From Kutzneria viridogrisea (GTDB lineage Bacteria > Actinomycetota > Actinomycetes > Mycobacteriales > Pseudonocardiaceae): DNA of 64,000 nucleotides. Below, piece after piece: positions 9,007-18,527 of this stretch. The position numbers were made by a program, and so were the translations under genes. Under the pieces are notes generated by a model. It ran no database searches and was not told where the DNA came from. It worked only from the letters and a program-made list of their open reading frames with translations. Location: contig JACJID010000006.1 in assembly GCA_014138725.1 (NCBI GenBank), forward strand, positions 62,001 through 126,000. The letters run 5' to 3'. Position 1 is the stretch's first letter. Each line of letters starts with the position of its first letter.

Positions 9007-9968
9007 CCGATCAGCACAACCTCGTTGTCCTGCTTGACCTCCGCCTGGGGGCCGTGCTGCCCGCGGCCGCGCTGCCCGCACTGCGCGGCGCGTCCGCGGT
9101 GTACGCGGGCAGCGACCTGCCCGAGCAGGTGCGGCTCGCGCTCGGCGCCGAGCCGGTCGGCGCCACCGAGCAGGTGCTCGCCGCACCGGGACCGGTGGCG
9201 TTGATCAGCGCCAGCCTGGCCGAGCCGACCGCCGCCGCACTGCACGCGGCGGGGGCCGTGGTGATCGGCACCGAGCCGCCCGCGGGCGCCGCGCTGCTGG
9301 ACGCCGTGTCGGTCATGGACCGGCTGCGCTCACCCGGCGGCTGCCCGTGGGACGCCAAGCAGACTCACGACTCACTGCGCCAGTACCTGGTCGAGGAGAC
9401 CTACGAGCTGCTGGACGCGATCGAGCAGGGTGACCGGCAGGCGCTGCGCGAGGAACTGGGCGACGTGCTGCTGCAGGTGCTGTTCCACGCCAGGGTGGCC
9501 GCCGAGGACCCGGCCCCGTTCGACATCGACGGGGTGGCTCAGGACCTGGTGGACAAGCTGGTCGGCAGGCACCCGCACGTGTTCGGCGACGAGGTGGCCG
9601 AGGACGACCACCACGACCGGCGCTGGGACGAGCTCAAGCAGGCCGAGAAGCGGCGTGAGTCCAGTGTGGACGGTGTGGCGCTCGGGCAGCCCGCGGTCTC
9701 GCTGGCGGGCAAGCTCGCGAGCCGGACGAGCAAGGCTGGGTTCCCGGTGGACCTGCTGCCCGACGGCGAGGGCGCCGGGGTGACGCTGTTCCTGGTGGCC
9801 GCGCTGGCCCGGTTGGCCGGTGAGGACCCGGAGGGCGAGCTGCGCGCGGTGGCCAAGCGGTTCGAACGCGAGGTGCGAGCCGCCGAACAGGCCGCCAAGC
9901 AGGCCGGACTGGACCAGACCAGGCTCAGCGCGGACGACTGGCGGCGGTACTGGCCCGCGAGCACGTAG
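9003..9968 (+). CDS. mazG: Nucleoside triphosphate pyrophosphohydrolase MazG
   Basis: A 321-residue MazG hydrolysing (d)NTPs to monophosphates plus pyrophosphate, a housekeeping or stress enzyme. The catalytic core begins around residue 102 with VMDRLRSPGGCPWDAKQTH and carries the metal-binding helix pair EETYELLDAIEQGD and EELGDVLLQVLFHARVA. A second MazG-like region (RRWDELKQAEKRRE, then GEGAGVTLFLVAAL) follows. The roughly 100 residues before the core are an actinobacterial N-terminal extension. GTG at 9003 overlaps the preceding TGA. Confidence 0.93.
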   Translation: MTDQHNLVVLLDLRLGAVLPAAALPALRGASAVYAGSDLPEQVRLALGAEPVGATEQVLAAPGPVALISASLAEPTAAALHAAGAVVIGTEPPAGAALLDAVSVMDRLRSPGGCPWDAKQTHDSLRQYLVEETYELLDAIEQGDRQALREELGDVLLQVLFHARVAAEDPAPFDIDGVAQDLVDKLVGRHPHVFGDEVAEDDHHDRRWDELKQAEKRRESSVDGVALGQPAVSLAGKLASRTSKAGFPVDLLPDGEGAGVTLFLVAALARLAGEDPEGELRAVAKRFEREVRAAEQAAKQAGLDQTRLSADDWRRYWPAST

Positions 9969-9978
9969 CCTGGGTCGC

Positions 9979-10938
9979 ATGCCTGATTCGTCCCCGCCAC
10001 CCTGGTCGCGCTCGCCCCGCAGCAGTCGTGGCCAGTCGACGGAGCCGTCGAACAGGCTCACCGACACCCTGCCCCGGCAGGGTTCGCCCGTACCCGGTCT
10101 CGACGCCGATCCGCCGCGCGGCAGACGTCGCCGCAAGGCCGGGGTCGGCGAGTGGATCGGCCGCCTGTTCCTGGTCGGCCTCGTGGTGGCGCTGGGCGCT
10201 GGCGCGATCTTCGCGATCTCCCTGCTGGGCAGCAGGAACAACGGTCCGACCAAGCCCGCGGGGCCGCCGCCGTTCTTCGTGCCGGAACTGGCTGTGGAAG
10301 CCAACGCCGCGATCCCGGGACCGGCCTCGGACATCCCCGATCCGGACAAGCCCGGTGCGCCGCCCGCGGAGACCTTCCAGGGCTGGGTGCGGCGCATGGC
10401 CTACGTCACCGACCTGCCCGAGCGCGTGCTCGTCGCCTACGCCAAGGCCACGCTGGCGATCCGCGCGAGCAACCCGTCCTGCCACCTGACCTGGTCCACG
10501 CTGGCCGCGGTGGGCCGCATCGAGTCCAAGCACGGCCGTTACGGCGGGTCCACCGTCACCGAGAGCGGCGAGGAGTCCAAGCCGATCATCGGGCCCGCGC
10601 TGGACGGCACGCAGGGATTCCTGGCCGTGCCCGACACCGACAAGGGTGAGCTGGACGGGGACACCAAGTGGGACCACGCGGTGGGACCGATGCAGTTCAC
10701 CCCGGAGACCTGGCGCATGCTCGGTGTGCGGGCCAGCGGGGACGGCAAGGCCCCCGACCCGCAGAACATCGACGACGCGAGCCGCACCGCGGGGCGCTAC
10801 CTGTGCCGCAGCGGTGATCTTTCGGTGCCCAAGACCTGGTGGAAGGCCGTGCTGGTCTACAACAACTCGGTGGACTACGCGCGTTCGGTGTTCAGCAGTG
10901 CCGATGCCTACGGCAAGGTGAGCCTGACCAGGGCTTGA
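9979..10938 (+). CDS. Membrane-anchored lytic murein transglycosylase
   Basis: A 319-residue protein with a basic cytoplasmic N-terminus (to about residue 58), one transmembrane segment (IGRLFLVGLVVALGAGAIFA), a proline-rich linker and an SLT-type lysozyme fold domain. Key parts are LAAVGRIESKHG with the expected catalytic Glu, and GPMQFTPETW. It would cleave peptidoglycan glycan strands in the cell wall. ATG at 9979 lies 10 bp after mazG. A secreted paralogue with the same domain is encoded at 17213-18448. Its 3' end is followed by a dispersed DnaA-box repeat. Confidence 0.88.
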   Translation: MPDSSPPPWSRSPRSSRGQSTEPSNRLTDTLPRQGSPVPGLDADPPRGRRRRKAGVGEWIGRLFLVGLVVALGAGAIFAISLLGSRNNGPTKPAGPPPFFVPELAVEANAAIPGPASDIPDPDKPGAPPAETFQGWVRRMAYVTDLPERVLVAYAKATLAIRASNPSCHLTWSTLAAVGRIESKHGRYGGSTVTESGEESKPIIGPALDGTQGFLAVPDTDKGELDGDTKWDHAVGPMQFTPETWRMLGVRASGDGKAPDPQNIDDASRTAGRYLCRSGDLSVPKTWWKAVLVYNNSVDYARSVFSSADAYGKVSLTRA

Positions 10939-10941
10939 GCC

Positions 10942-11051
10942 ACTTGTCCACAGCCGCCGAGTTGTGCACACCTGGATCTTGAGCAAGATCAACTGTCGGG
11001 GGTGGGCGGTAGACTGGTGCCGGGGACGCCCCCCAGGGAGTGGCGGGGGAC
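10942..11051 (+). repeat. DnaA-box/palindrome dispersed element, copy 1
   Basis: First of three near-identical elements of about 110 bp. It holds TTGTCCACA (10944-10952) and TTGTGCACA (10962-10970) with starts 18 bp apart, the palindrome GATCTTGAGCAAGATC (10975-10990), then a G-rich part with GGTAGACTGG and CCCCCCAGGGAGTGGCGGGG. It lies between convergent genes. Copies 2 and 3 are at 34729-34836 (minus) and 40627-40741 (plus). Confidence 0.9.
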
Positions 11052-11076
11052 GGTCAGTAGTAGGTGGGGACGATCT

Positions 11077-11460
11077 TCAGCCCGTGGTGCCGTCGCGCAG
11101 GGCGAGCCGGGCGCTGACCTCGCCGAGGGCCTCCTGGTACTCCGGGCGGGGGTTCATCGCCACGGCCAGCCGCAACTGGGTCTGGGCCTCGGCGTGGCGG
11201 CCGGTGCGTTGCAGGGTCTTGCCCAGCGCGAACAGGGCGTAGTGGTCGCTGGGGTCCAGTTCCAGCAGGCGGCGCAGGGCCTGCTCGGCGCGGTGGAACT
11301 GGGCTGAGTTCAGGTAGGCGCGACCGGCCAGTTGCAGGACGCTGGGCAGGTCCGGCTCGGCATCGAGCACGGGGCCCAGCTCGCGCAGGGCGTCCAGCGG
11401 ACGTCCGCCGGCGATCAGCGCCTCGGCCCGCCGAAACGCCTCGAAGGTGCCGTCACTCAT
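11077..11460 (-). CDS. Tetratricopeptide-repeat protein
   Basis: A 127-residue all-helical protein with about three TPR units (for example AYLNSAQFHRAEQALRRLLELDP and ALFALGKTLQRTGRHAEAQTQLRLA). Such proteins are cytoplasmic adaptors for protein-protein contacts; the partner is unknown. The start is placed at ATG 11460 (MSDGTFEAF). It ends 26 bp from the DnaA-box element and faces the transglycosylase gene convergently. Confidence 0.8.
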   Translation of the reverse strand: MSDGTFEAFRRAEALIAGGRPLDALRELGPVLDAEPDLPSVLQLAGRAYLNSAQFHRAEQALRRLLELDPSDHYALFALGKTLQRTGRHAEAQTQLRLAVAMNPRPEYQEALGEVSARLALRDGTTG

Positions 11461-11564
11461 GGTCAGGCCAACGCTACGCAAGATCGGCTTGTTCCGACAG
11501 GCCCAATAGTGGCGCGCGGAAGCCCGGGTTTGCTAGATTGCCCGGTCGGAGCGCACAAAAATAA

Positions 11565-11583
11565 AGACACCGAAAAGGTGTCT
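11565..11583 (+). promoter_or_regulatory. AT-rich leader with a small hairpin upstream of the HelD gene
   Basis: Seven-base arms AGACACC and GGTGTCT flank the loop GAAAA, inside an AT-rich stretch (about 11556-11600) that stands out from the GC-rich surroundings. A TAGATT -10-like hexamer lies at 11534-11539. The hairpin is 30 bp before the start codon and could affect mRNA stability or ribosome access. I looked for the rifamycin-associated inverted repeat known upstream of some helR genes and did not see it. Confidence 0.4.
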
Positions 11584-11613
11584 GGTGGCAATATTAAGGG
11601 TGTGTGAGGCGAG

Positions 11614-13854
11614 TTGTCAAGCCCTGCGGGTAATGCGGACAACCAGGAAATAGCGCGTGAGCAGGAGTACGTGACCATGCTCTACGGCCGCCTGGACGGC
11701 CTGCGCGAGCAGACCTCGCGCCGACTGGCCGCCGTGCTGCTGGAGACCGGCGGCACGCCTCAGGCCAGGTCCGAGCGGGACACCGCCACAGCCATGCACA
11801 CCGGGCACCTCGCCCAGTACAGCGCGGTGGAGAACGGCCTGTGCTTCGGGCGGCTGGACTTCACCGACGGCCAGCACCAGCACATCGGCCGGCTGGGCAT
11901 CTTCGACACCGAGGGCGACTACGAGCCGCTGCTGATGGACTGGCGGGCGCCCGCCGCCCGGCCGTTCTACCTGGCCACCGCCGCCAACCCCGACGGGGTG
12001 CTGCGGCGCAGGCACGTGCGCACCCGGCGGCGGGACGTGGTCGCGCTGGACGACGAGGTGCTGGACCTGGCCAGCGCGGCGCCCGGACGCAGTGAGGGCC
12101 TGGTCGGCGAGGCCACCCTGCTGGCGGCGGTCAGCGCCAGCCGGACCGGGCGCATGGCCGACATCGTGGCCACCATCCAGGCAGAGCAGGACAAGATCAT
12201 CCGCGCCGAGCTCAACGGGGTGCTGGTGGTGCAGGGCGGGCCGGGCACCGGCAAGACCGCCGTGGCGCTGCACCGCGCCGCGTACCTGCTCTACACGCAC
12301 CGCAGGCAGCTGGAGAAGCGCGGTGTGCTGGTGGTCGGGCCGAACGCCACCTTCCTCAACTACATCGGCCAGGTGCTGCCTTCGCTGGGCGAGACCGGGG
12401 TGCTGCTGTCCACCGTCGGCGAGCTGTACCCGGGGCTCAAGGCCGTGGGCACCGAGCCCGCCAAGGTCGCCGCGGTCAAGGGCAGGCTGGCGATGGCCGA
12501 CGCGCTGGCGGCGGCGGTGCGCGACCGGCAGTGGGTGCCGCGCGAGGGCCTGGACCTGGTGCACGAACAGCACGAACTGCACCTGGACCGGCAGACCTGC
12601 GCGGACGCGCGCGGCAGGGCGCGGCGTTCCCGGCGACCGCACAACCAGGCCCGCCCCGTGTTCGAACGGGAGATCATCGGCGCGCTGGGCAAGCAGGTGG
12701 CGCGCAAGCTGGGCGCGCAGTTCCTGGACGCCGACGACGTGGCCGACATCCGCCGCGAGCTGCGCGAGGACCCGAACGTCATCGCGGCCATCGACAAGCT
12801 CTGGCCCGTGCTGACCCCCGAGCAGCTGCTCACCGACCTGTTCGGCTCCGCCAAGCGGCTGGGCGCCACCTCGCGCGCACTGTCCAAACAGGACCGTGAC
12901 CTGCTGCTGCGCGAGCCGGGCGCGGAGTGGACCCCCGCGGACGCACCGCTGCTGGACGAGGCCGCCGAACTGCTCGGCGAGGACGACCGGGCGGCCAAGG
13001 CGGCGGCCGCGGCCAAGCGCCGCAGGGACCTGGCCTACGCCCAGGGCGTGCTGGACATCCTGGACCTGCAGGACGAGGCGGACCCGGACGTGCTGATGGC
13101 GGTGGACATGCTGGACGCCGACGCGCTCGTCGCGCGGGTGGCCTCCGGCGAGTACATGACCGCCGCCGAGCGCGCGGCCGACGACCGGACCTGGACCTTC
13201 GGCCACGTCATCGTGGACGAGGCGCAGGAGCTCTCGCCGATGGCCTGGCGGGTGCTCATGCGGCGCTGCCCGAGCCGGTCGATGACGGTGGTCGGGGACA
13301 TCGCGCAGACCGGGGACCTGGCGGGCACCACGTCCTGGCAGGAGGTGCTCGGGCCCTACGTGATGAACCGGTGGAAGCTCGCCGAGCTGACGGTCAACTA
13401 CCGCACGCCCAGCGAGATCATGGCGGTGGCGACCGAGGTGCTGGCCAACCTGGACCCGTCGGCGGTGCCGCCGAAGTCGGTGCGCGACGCGGGAACCAGC
13501 CCGTGGCACCGCCAGGTGGCCGACGGGGAACTGGAGGCCGCGGTCTCGGCGGCGATCGAGCGGGAGCTGGCCGAGATCGGTGAAGGCCGGCTCGCGGTGC
13601 TGGCGCCGCGCGCGCTGGTCGACCGGCTCTCTCGTGGCGAGGAGGACCTGGAGAGCCCGGTGGTCGTGCTGACCGTGGGGCAGTCCAAGGGCCTGGAGTT
13701 CGACGCCGTGCTGCTGGTCGACCCGCAGGGCGTGCTGGACGAGTCACCGCGCGGGCTCAACGACCTGTACGTGGCGTTGACCCGTGCCACCCAACGACTC
13801 GGCGTGCTGCACACCGGGCCGCTGCCCGAGGTGCTCACCGGTCTGGCCGACTAG
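11614..13854 (+). CDS. HelD-type RNA polymerase recycling motor ATPase (HelD/HelR family)
   Basis: A 746-residue UvrD/Rep-like superfamily 1 ATPase. The N-terminal coiled-coil (EQEYVTMLYGRLDGLREQ), which reaches into RNA polymerase channels in this family, precedes a 1A ATPase domain with Walker A GGPGTGKT at 208-215. VIVDEAQELSPMAWRVLMRR is the Walker B region, and VGQSKGLEFDAVLLVDP with VALTRATQRL are the later helicase motifs. HelD releases stalled polymerase; some members (HelR) protect against rifamycins. The TTG at 11614 is the best start before the coiled-coil; weak GAGG precedes it. Confidence 0.9.
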   Translation: MSSPAGNADNQEIAREQEYVTMLYGRLDGLREQTSRRLAAVLLETGGTPQARSERDTATAMHTGHLAQYSAVENGLCFGRLDFTDGQHQHIGRLGIFDTEGDYEPLLMDWRAPAARPFYLATAANPDGVLRRRHVRTRRRDVVALDDEVLDLASAAPGRSEGLVGEATLLAAVSASRTGRMADIVATIQAEQDKIIRAELNGVLVVQGGPGTGKTAVALHRAAYLLYTHRRQLEKRGVLVVGPNATFLNYIGQVLPSLGETGVLLSTVGELYPGLKAVGTEPAKVAAVKGRLAMADALAAAVRDRQWVPREGLDLVHEQHELHLDRQTCADARGRARRSRRPHNQARPVFEREIIGALGKQVARKLGAQFLDADDVADIRRELREDPNVIAAIDKLWPVLTPEQLLTDLFGSAKRLGATSRALSKQDRDLLLREPGAEWTPADAPLLDEAAELLGEDDRAAKAAAAAKRRRDLAYAQGVLDILDLQDEADPDVLMAVDMLDADALVARVASGEYMTAAERAADDRTWTFGHVIVDEAQELSPMAWRVLMRRCPSRSMTVVGDIAQTGDLAGTTSWQEVLGPYVMNRWKLAELTVNYRTPSEIMAVATEVLANLDPSAVPPKSVRDAGTSPWHRQVADGELEAAVSAAIERELAEIGEGRLAVLAPRALVDRLSRGEEDLESPVVVLTVGQSKGLEFDAVLLVDPQGVLDESPRGLNDLYVALTRATQRLGVLHTGPLPEVLTGLAD

Positions 13855-13858
13855 TCGC

Positions 13859-13901
13859 GTTGGTGGCCTTCGGGACAGCTCAGGTCCCGAAGGCGGCCAA
13901 C
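13859..13901. terminator. Bidirectional terminator between the HelD and DJ-1 family genes
   Basis: Arms 13859-13876 and 13884-13901 (GTTGGTGGCCTTCGGGAC and its complement with one wobble pair) enclose a 7-base loop between two convergent stop codons. It would end both transcripts. Confidence 0.85.
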
Positions 13902-13905
13902 CCCG

Positions 13906-14496
13906 TCAGATCGGCGGCAGGGGGTCGTACTGGATGCTGCGGCGCACCTCCCGGGCGCGGTCCGCTCCGGCCAGCCGCACCACCAGGTGCAGGGCCATGT
14001 CGATGCCCGCGGACACGCCCGCCGAGGTGATCACGTCCCCGTCGTCGGTGAACCGGTCCTCGGCGCGCACCTCGATGCTCGGGTCCAACTCGGCCAGCCG
14101 GTCCAGCGAGGCCCAGTGCGTGGTCGCCGGGCGGCCCTTGAGCAGTCCGGCCGCCGCGAACACCAGCGAGCCGGTGCACACGCTGGTCATCAGCGGCACG
14201 GCGGCCCGCTGCTCGCGGACCCAGTCCAGGTGCGCCTGGTCGGTGAGCATCGGGCGGGTGCCCCGGCCGCCGGGGTGCAGCAGCACGTCCCACGGCGGTG
14301 AGTCGGCGTAGGAGTGGTCGGGCAGGATCCGCAGGCCCTTGGCGCAGGTCACCGGCTGGCCCGTGGCCGAGAAGGTGGACACGGCGTAACCGTCCTGCGG
14401 CCAGGTCCTGGTCCAGTAGGCCAGCACCTCCCAGGGGCCGGTGGCGTCGAGGTCCTCCACCCCGTCGAACAGCAGGATCCCGAGCTGTTTGGTCAT
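13906..14496 (-). CDS. DJ-1/PfpI family protein (isonitrile-hydratase-like)
   Basis: A 196-residue class I glutamine amidotransferase-like protein. The nucleophile elbow is in LMTSVCTGSLVFAAAGLLKG with the expected Cys, followed by the paired motif RPATTHWASLDRLAEL. The N-terminus GILLFDGVEDLDATGPWEVL is diagnostic of the isonitrile hydratase/GlxA-type subgroup. The C-terminal AraC domain found in GlxA-type regulators is absent, so an enzymatic role on a small electrophile or isonitrile is more likely than transcription control. ATG 14496 was chosen over further upstream codons because the family start is conserved there. It is transcribed divergently from eno. Confidence 0.85.
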   Translation of the reverse strand: MTKQLGILLFDGVEDLDATGPWEVLAYWTRTWPQDGYAVSTFSATGQPVTCAKGLRILPDHSYADSPPWDVLLHPGGRGTRPMLTDQAHLDWVREQRAAVPLMTSVCTGSLVFAAAGLLKGRPATTHWASLDRLAELDPSIEVRAEDRFTDDGDVITSAGVSAGIDMALHLVVRLAGADRAREVRRSIQYDPLPPI

Positions 14497-14665
14497 GTCC
14501 CCAGCCTGCTGCCGCACCCGGTCGGACGCCAGGACGCGTCTCCCACGATTCAGGACGATCACCCAGCGTTTCCCTTGGCCCGGTAGCGTGCCGCCACCGG
14601 GGGACAGGGCCGCCCGGCTAGGCTGGTCGGCGGTGGAGTCGGCTGCGCAAGTTTTTTTGGGCTGA

Positions 14666-15964
<1,299 letters not shown>

Positions 15965-15967
15965 CCC

Positions 15968-16531
15968 GTGGCCGAACGCGAGCACGGTCGGGAGACCCGG
16001 CGCCGCGGGGACTCCGATCCCGCGGCGCGCCGGGCCGACCGTGCTCGTCGGCCCCGGCGCGAGCAGCGCGCCAAGCAGGAGCAGCCGCAGCCGCCCGCGC
16101 GCCGTCCGGCGGGCGGGCGGGCGCGGTCCGGCTCGGGAGCGGGCACCGGCGGCGCCTTCCGGCTGTCGGCGACCCGGCGGGCCGCGGTGCTGGCGATGGT
16201 GGTGTGCGCGCTGGCGCTGACCGTGGCGCTGCCGCTGCGGACCTACCTCACCCAGCACGCCCAGGTGCAGAGCGAGCTGGACAAGCAGACCCAGCTCAAG
16301 GCCCTGGAACAGCAGTTGGAGCAGCGCAAGTCGCAGCTGGCCGACCCGGCGCAGGTGGAGGCCGAGGCGCGGCGCAGGCTGCGCATGGTGATGCCGGGGG
16401 AGACCCCGTACACCGTGCAGCTCCCCGGCGACGGTCAGCAGTCCGACCAGCAGACCTCGCCGCAACAACAGACCTCGACGAAACCTTGGTACGCACAGTT
16501 GTGGGACTCGATCACCGGGAGCGGCTCGTGA
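15968..16531 (+). CDS. Septum formation initiator family protein (FtsB/DivIC-like)
   Basis: A 187-residue single-pass membrane protein of the FtsB/DivIC family, a structural part of the divisome. A long basic cytoplasmic region (residues 1-70) precedes a transmembrane helix (about 72-90), then an extracytoplasmic coiled-coil (about 95-130) with QSELDKQTQLKALEQQLEQR, then the family's short AEARRRLRMVMPGETPY. The Gln-rich C-terminal tail is poorly ordered. GTG at 15968 lies 3 bp after eno, and the DUF501 gene overlaps its stop, the common actinobacterial arrangement. Confidence 0.9.
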   Translation: MAEREHGRETRRRGDSDPAARRADRARRPRREQRAKQEQPQPPARRPAGGRARSGSGAGTGGAFRLSATRRAAVLAMVVCALALTVALPLRTYLTQHAQVQSELDKQTQLKALEQQLEQRKSQLADPAQVEAEARRRLRMVMPGETPYTVQLPGDGQQSDQQTSPQQQTSTKPWYAQLWDSITGSGS

Positions 16532-17031
16532 CGGCACGGGCCTACGAGCCGGTCTCCGAAGCAGACTTCGACACCATCGCCGCCCAGCTCGGGCGCAGGC
16601 CCAGGGCACTGCGGGCGGTCGCGGCGCGCTGCCCCAGCGGGCACCCCGCGGTGGTGCAGACCAGCCCTCGGCTGGAGGACGGCACGCCGTTCCCCACGCT
16701 GTACTACCTGACCTGCCCCCGGCTGACCTCCCTGGCCAGCACGCTGGAGGCCGCCGGACTGATGAAGGAGATGACCGCCCGCCTGGCCGAGGACGAGGAG
16801 CTCGCCGCGGCCTACCTGCGCGCGCACCAGACCTACCTGGCCGAGCGGGACGCCATCGACCCGCTCGGGCACGAGGTGAGCGCGGGCGGCATGCCGGGCC
16901 GGGTCAAGTGCCTGCACGTGCACATCGCGCACGCGCTGGCCGCGGGCCCTGGGGTGAACCCGTTCGGCGACGAGGCGCTGGCCGCTTTGTCCGGTTCCTG
17001 GCCTTCCGGCGACTGCGCGGCACAGGGCTGA
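16528..17031 (+). CDS. DUF501 domain protein
   Basis: A 167-residue DUF501 protein, an actinobacterial family of unknown function usually located between eno/DivIC-like and ppx genes, as here. Recognisable segments are LGRRPRALRAVAARCPSGHPAVVQT, PFPTLYYLTCPRL and the Cys/His-containing GRVKCLHVHIAHALAAG; two Cys plus the His cluster could bind metal (inference). GTG 16528 overlaps the preceding TGA. A hairpin follows 10 bp after the stop. Confidence 0.9.
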   Translation: MTARAYEPVSEADFDTIAAQLGRRPRALRAVAARCPSGHPAVVQTSPRLEDGTPFPTLYYLTCPRLTSLASTLEAAGLMKEMTARLAEDEELAAAYLRAHQTYLAERDAIDPLGHEVSAGGMPGRVKCLHVHIAHALAAGPGVNPFGDEALAALSGSWPSGDCAAQG

Positions 17032-17041
17032 AACCTGTCCG

Positions 17042-17140
17042 TCACCTGAGCCACCCTGCGGAAGTTGTGGCTCGGGTGATGAACACGGGACCCCCAAATG
17101 GCCTACGGGATGTTGTCATCCAGGCAAATCTCACCCGAGC
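17042..17140 (+). promoter_or_regulatory. Leader with two mutually exclusive hairpins (terminator/anti-terminator-like)
   Basis: Arm 1 TCACCTGAGCCAC (17042-17054) pairs with arm 2 GTGGCTCGGGTGA (17067-17079), forming the DUF501 terminator with one wobble pair. The last ten bases of arm 2 also pair perfectly with arm 3 TCACCCGAGC (17131-17140). The two pairings exclude each other, as in attenuators. The region leads into the secreted transglycosylase gene. It could equally be a terminator with a chance repeat. Confidence 0.4.
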
Positions 17141-17212
17141 AAGTGACACCTTCGTGGGTATGGGGCAGGCTGACTGTGACATAACAGGTCGTCAGCAACG
17201 ATCACTTCGGGT

Positions 17213-18448
17213 GTGAGTGGTCGAGACGAGGAGTGTGGGGCCGTCGTGGGTGTGCACAGCGTCCGAGCCGGGAAGCCGAAGCCAGCGCGTGTCGCACCCG
17301 ATCGACGGTTGCGCGCGGCGATGGCCGTGACAGCACTGCTGGCGCCGGTTGTGCTGGCCGGGGACGCGACCGCGTCCTGGCTCAACACGGCCAACCAGGC
17401 GCCGTTGAGCGGTCCGGTCAACGCGGCCGAGGTGCCGAGCAGCCCGCTGGGCGCCACCGGCAGATTGCCCGAATCCGCCCAGCTGGGCCCCGAGGTGCTG
17501 GACCCGAACGACTCGGGTCAGGCCAGCTCGCTGCCCAACGGGCCGATGGGCATCCCCTCCGCCGCGATGGCCGCCTACCGCAAGGCCGAGCAGATCCTCG
17601 CTCGCACCACGCCCAACTGCCACATGGACTGGTCCCTGCTGGCCGGTATCGGGCACGTCGAGTCGGGGCACGCCAGCGGGGGTGCCGTGGACGCGCAGGG
17701 CAACACCCTGCGGCCCATCCTGGGCCCGGTGCTCAGCGGCGGCTCCGGCTTCGCGGCGATCGCCGACACCGACGGCGGCAAGTGGGACGGCGACCCGGTG
17801 TGGGACCGCGCGGTGGGCCCGATGCAGTTCATCCCGTCCACCTGGCTCAGCTACGCGGCGATCTCCAACGCCAAGGGCTACGGGCAGGCCGACCCGAACA
17901 ACATCTACGACGCCGCGCTGGCCGCGGGCAACTACCTGTGCGCGAGCGGTGGGGACATGCGCAACCGCCAGCAGCGCGCCGCCGCGGTGTTCAACTACAA
18001 CCACTCCGACAGCTACGTGCAGACCGTGCTGGCCTGGGCTGACGCGTACGCCTCCGGGGCCAGCGAGGTCCCCAACGTCTCCGGTGTCGAGCCGGTGCTG
18101 CCGCTGTCCAAGCAGCAGCCCGTGCAGGGCCCGCCGGCCGACCCGGTGCACCCCGCCCAGCCGCAGACGCCGGCCACGACGGCCCCCACCACCACGACGG
18201 TGACCAGCACGCCCACGTCGACCACGACCGTGACCACCACGACGACGCCCACGTCGACCACCACGGTCACCACCACGACGACGCCCCCGTGCACCACGAC
18301 CACCACGACGGTCACCACCACGACCACGCCGACGACGACCACGACCCCCGCGTCGACCACCACCTCGTCGCCGACCTCGACCACGACCACCACGGCCCCC
18401 ACCACCACGACGACCACCACCAAGTCCTCCGGCGGCGGCTGCCACTGA
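17213..18448 (+). CDS. Secreted lytic transglycosylase with Thr-rich C-terminal tail
   Basis: A protein of up to 411 residues. A signal-like hydrophobic segment (MAVTALLAPVVLAGDATA, about residues 37-54) is followed by an SLT-type lysozyme fold. The expected catalytic Glu is in LLAGIGHVESGHASGG, with GPMQFIPSTW and NIYDAALAAGNYLCASGGD after it. It would cut cell-wall glycan strands. From about residue 320 to the end it is almost entirely Thr with Ser, Pro and Val, closing in SSGGGCH. Such tails are usually O-glycosylated wall spacers. The start is uncertain: GTG 17213 or a GTG near 17246. The paralogue at 9979-10938 lacks the tail. Confidence 0.85.
   Translation: MSGRDEECGAVVGVHSVRAGKPKPARVAPDRRLRAAMAVTALLAPVVLAGDATASWLNTANQAPLSGPVNAAEVPSSPLGATGRLPESAQLGPEVLDPNDSGQASSLPNGPMGIPSAAMAAYRKAEQILARTTPNCHMDWSLLAGIGHVESGHASGGAVDAQGNTLRPILGPVLSGGSGFAAIADTDGGKWDGDPVWDRAVGPMQFIPSTWLSYAAISNAKGYGQADPNNIYDAALAAGNYLCASGGDMRNRQQRAAAVFNYNHSDSYVQTVLAWADAYASGASEVPNVSGVEPVLPLSKQQPVQGPPADPVHPAQPQTPATTAPTTTTVTSTPTSTTTVTTTTTPTSTTTVTTTTTPPCTTTTTTVTTTTTPTTTTTPASTTTSSPTSTTTTTAPTTTTTTTKSSGGGCH
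18174..18426 (+). repeat. Low-complexity ACC/ACG triplet tract coding for poly-Thr
   Basis: About 250 bp of nearly pure ACC, ACG, TCG and CCC codons inside the transglycosylase gene, with repeated units such as STTTVTTTTTP. Tracts of this kind change length by slippage or recombination, so tail length may differ between strains. Confidence 0.85.
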
Positions 18449-18454
18449 CGTGAC

Positions 18455-18501
18455 GCGAAGGTGGCTTTCGCCGCGTCCAACGCGGCGAAAGCCACCTTCG
18501 C
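18455..18501. repeat. Intergenic palindrome, variant copy 2
   Basis: Perfect 21-bp arms (18455-18475 and 18481-18501, starting GCGAAGGTGGCTTTCGCC) with a 5-base loop, 6 bp after the transglycosylase stop, so a likely terminator. It shares the GAAGGTG edge with the other copies but has GGCTTT in place of GCCCTT. Confidence 0.85.
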
Positions 18502-18527
18502 TGCGTCTTGGCGCCGTCCAGCCGTGC

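Noticed and set aside
11480-11614. Rifamycin-associated element upstream of the HelD gene
   Set aside because: I looked for the long GC inverted repeat reported for helR-type genes; only the short AGACACC hairpin is present.
17032-17212. ydaO-type c-di-AMP riboswitch ahead of the transglycosylase gene
   Set aside because: The conserved riboswitch core sequences are not visible; only competing hairpins are.
17192-18445. Long Gly/Arg-rich minus-strand frame under the Thr-tailed protein
   Set aside because: It is the complement of the Thr codon repeat and has no independent support.
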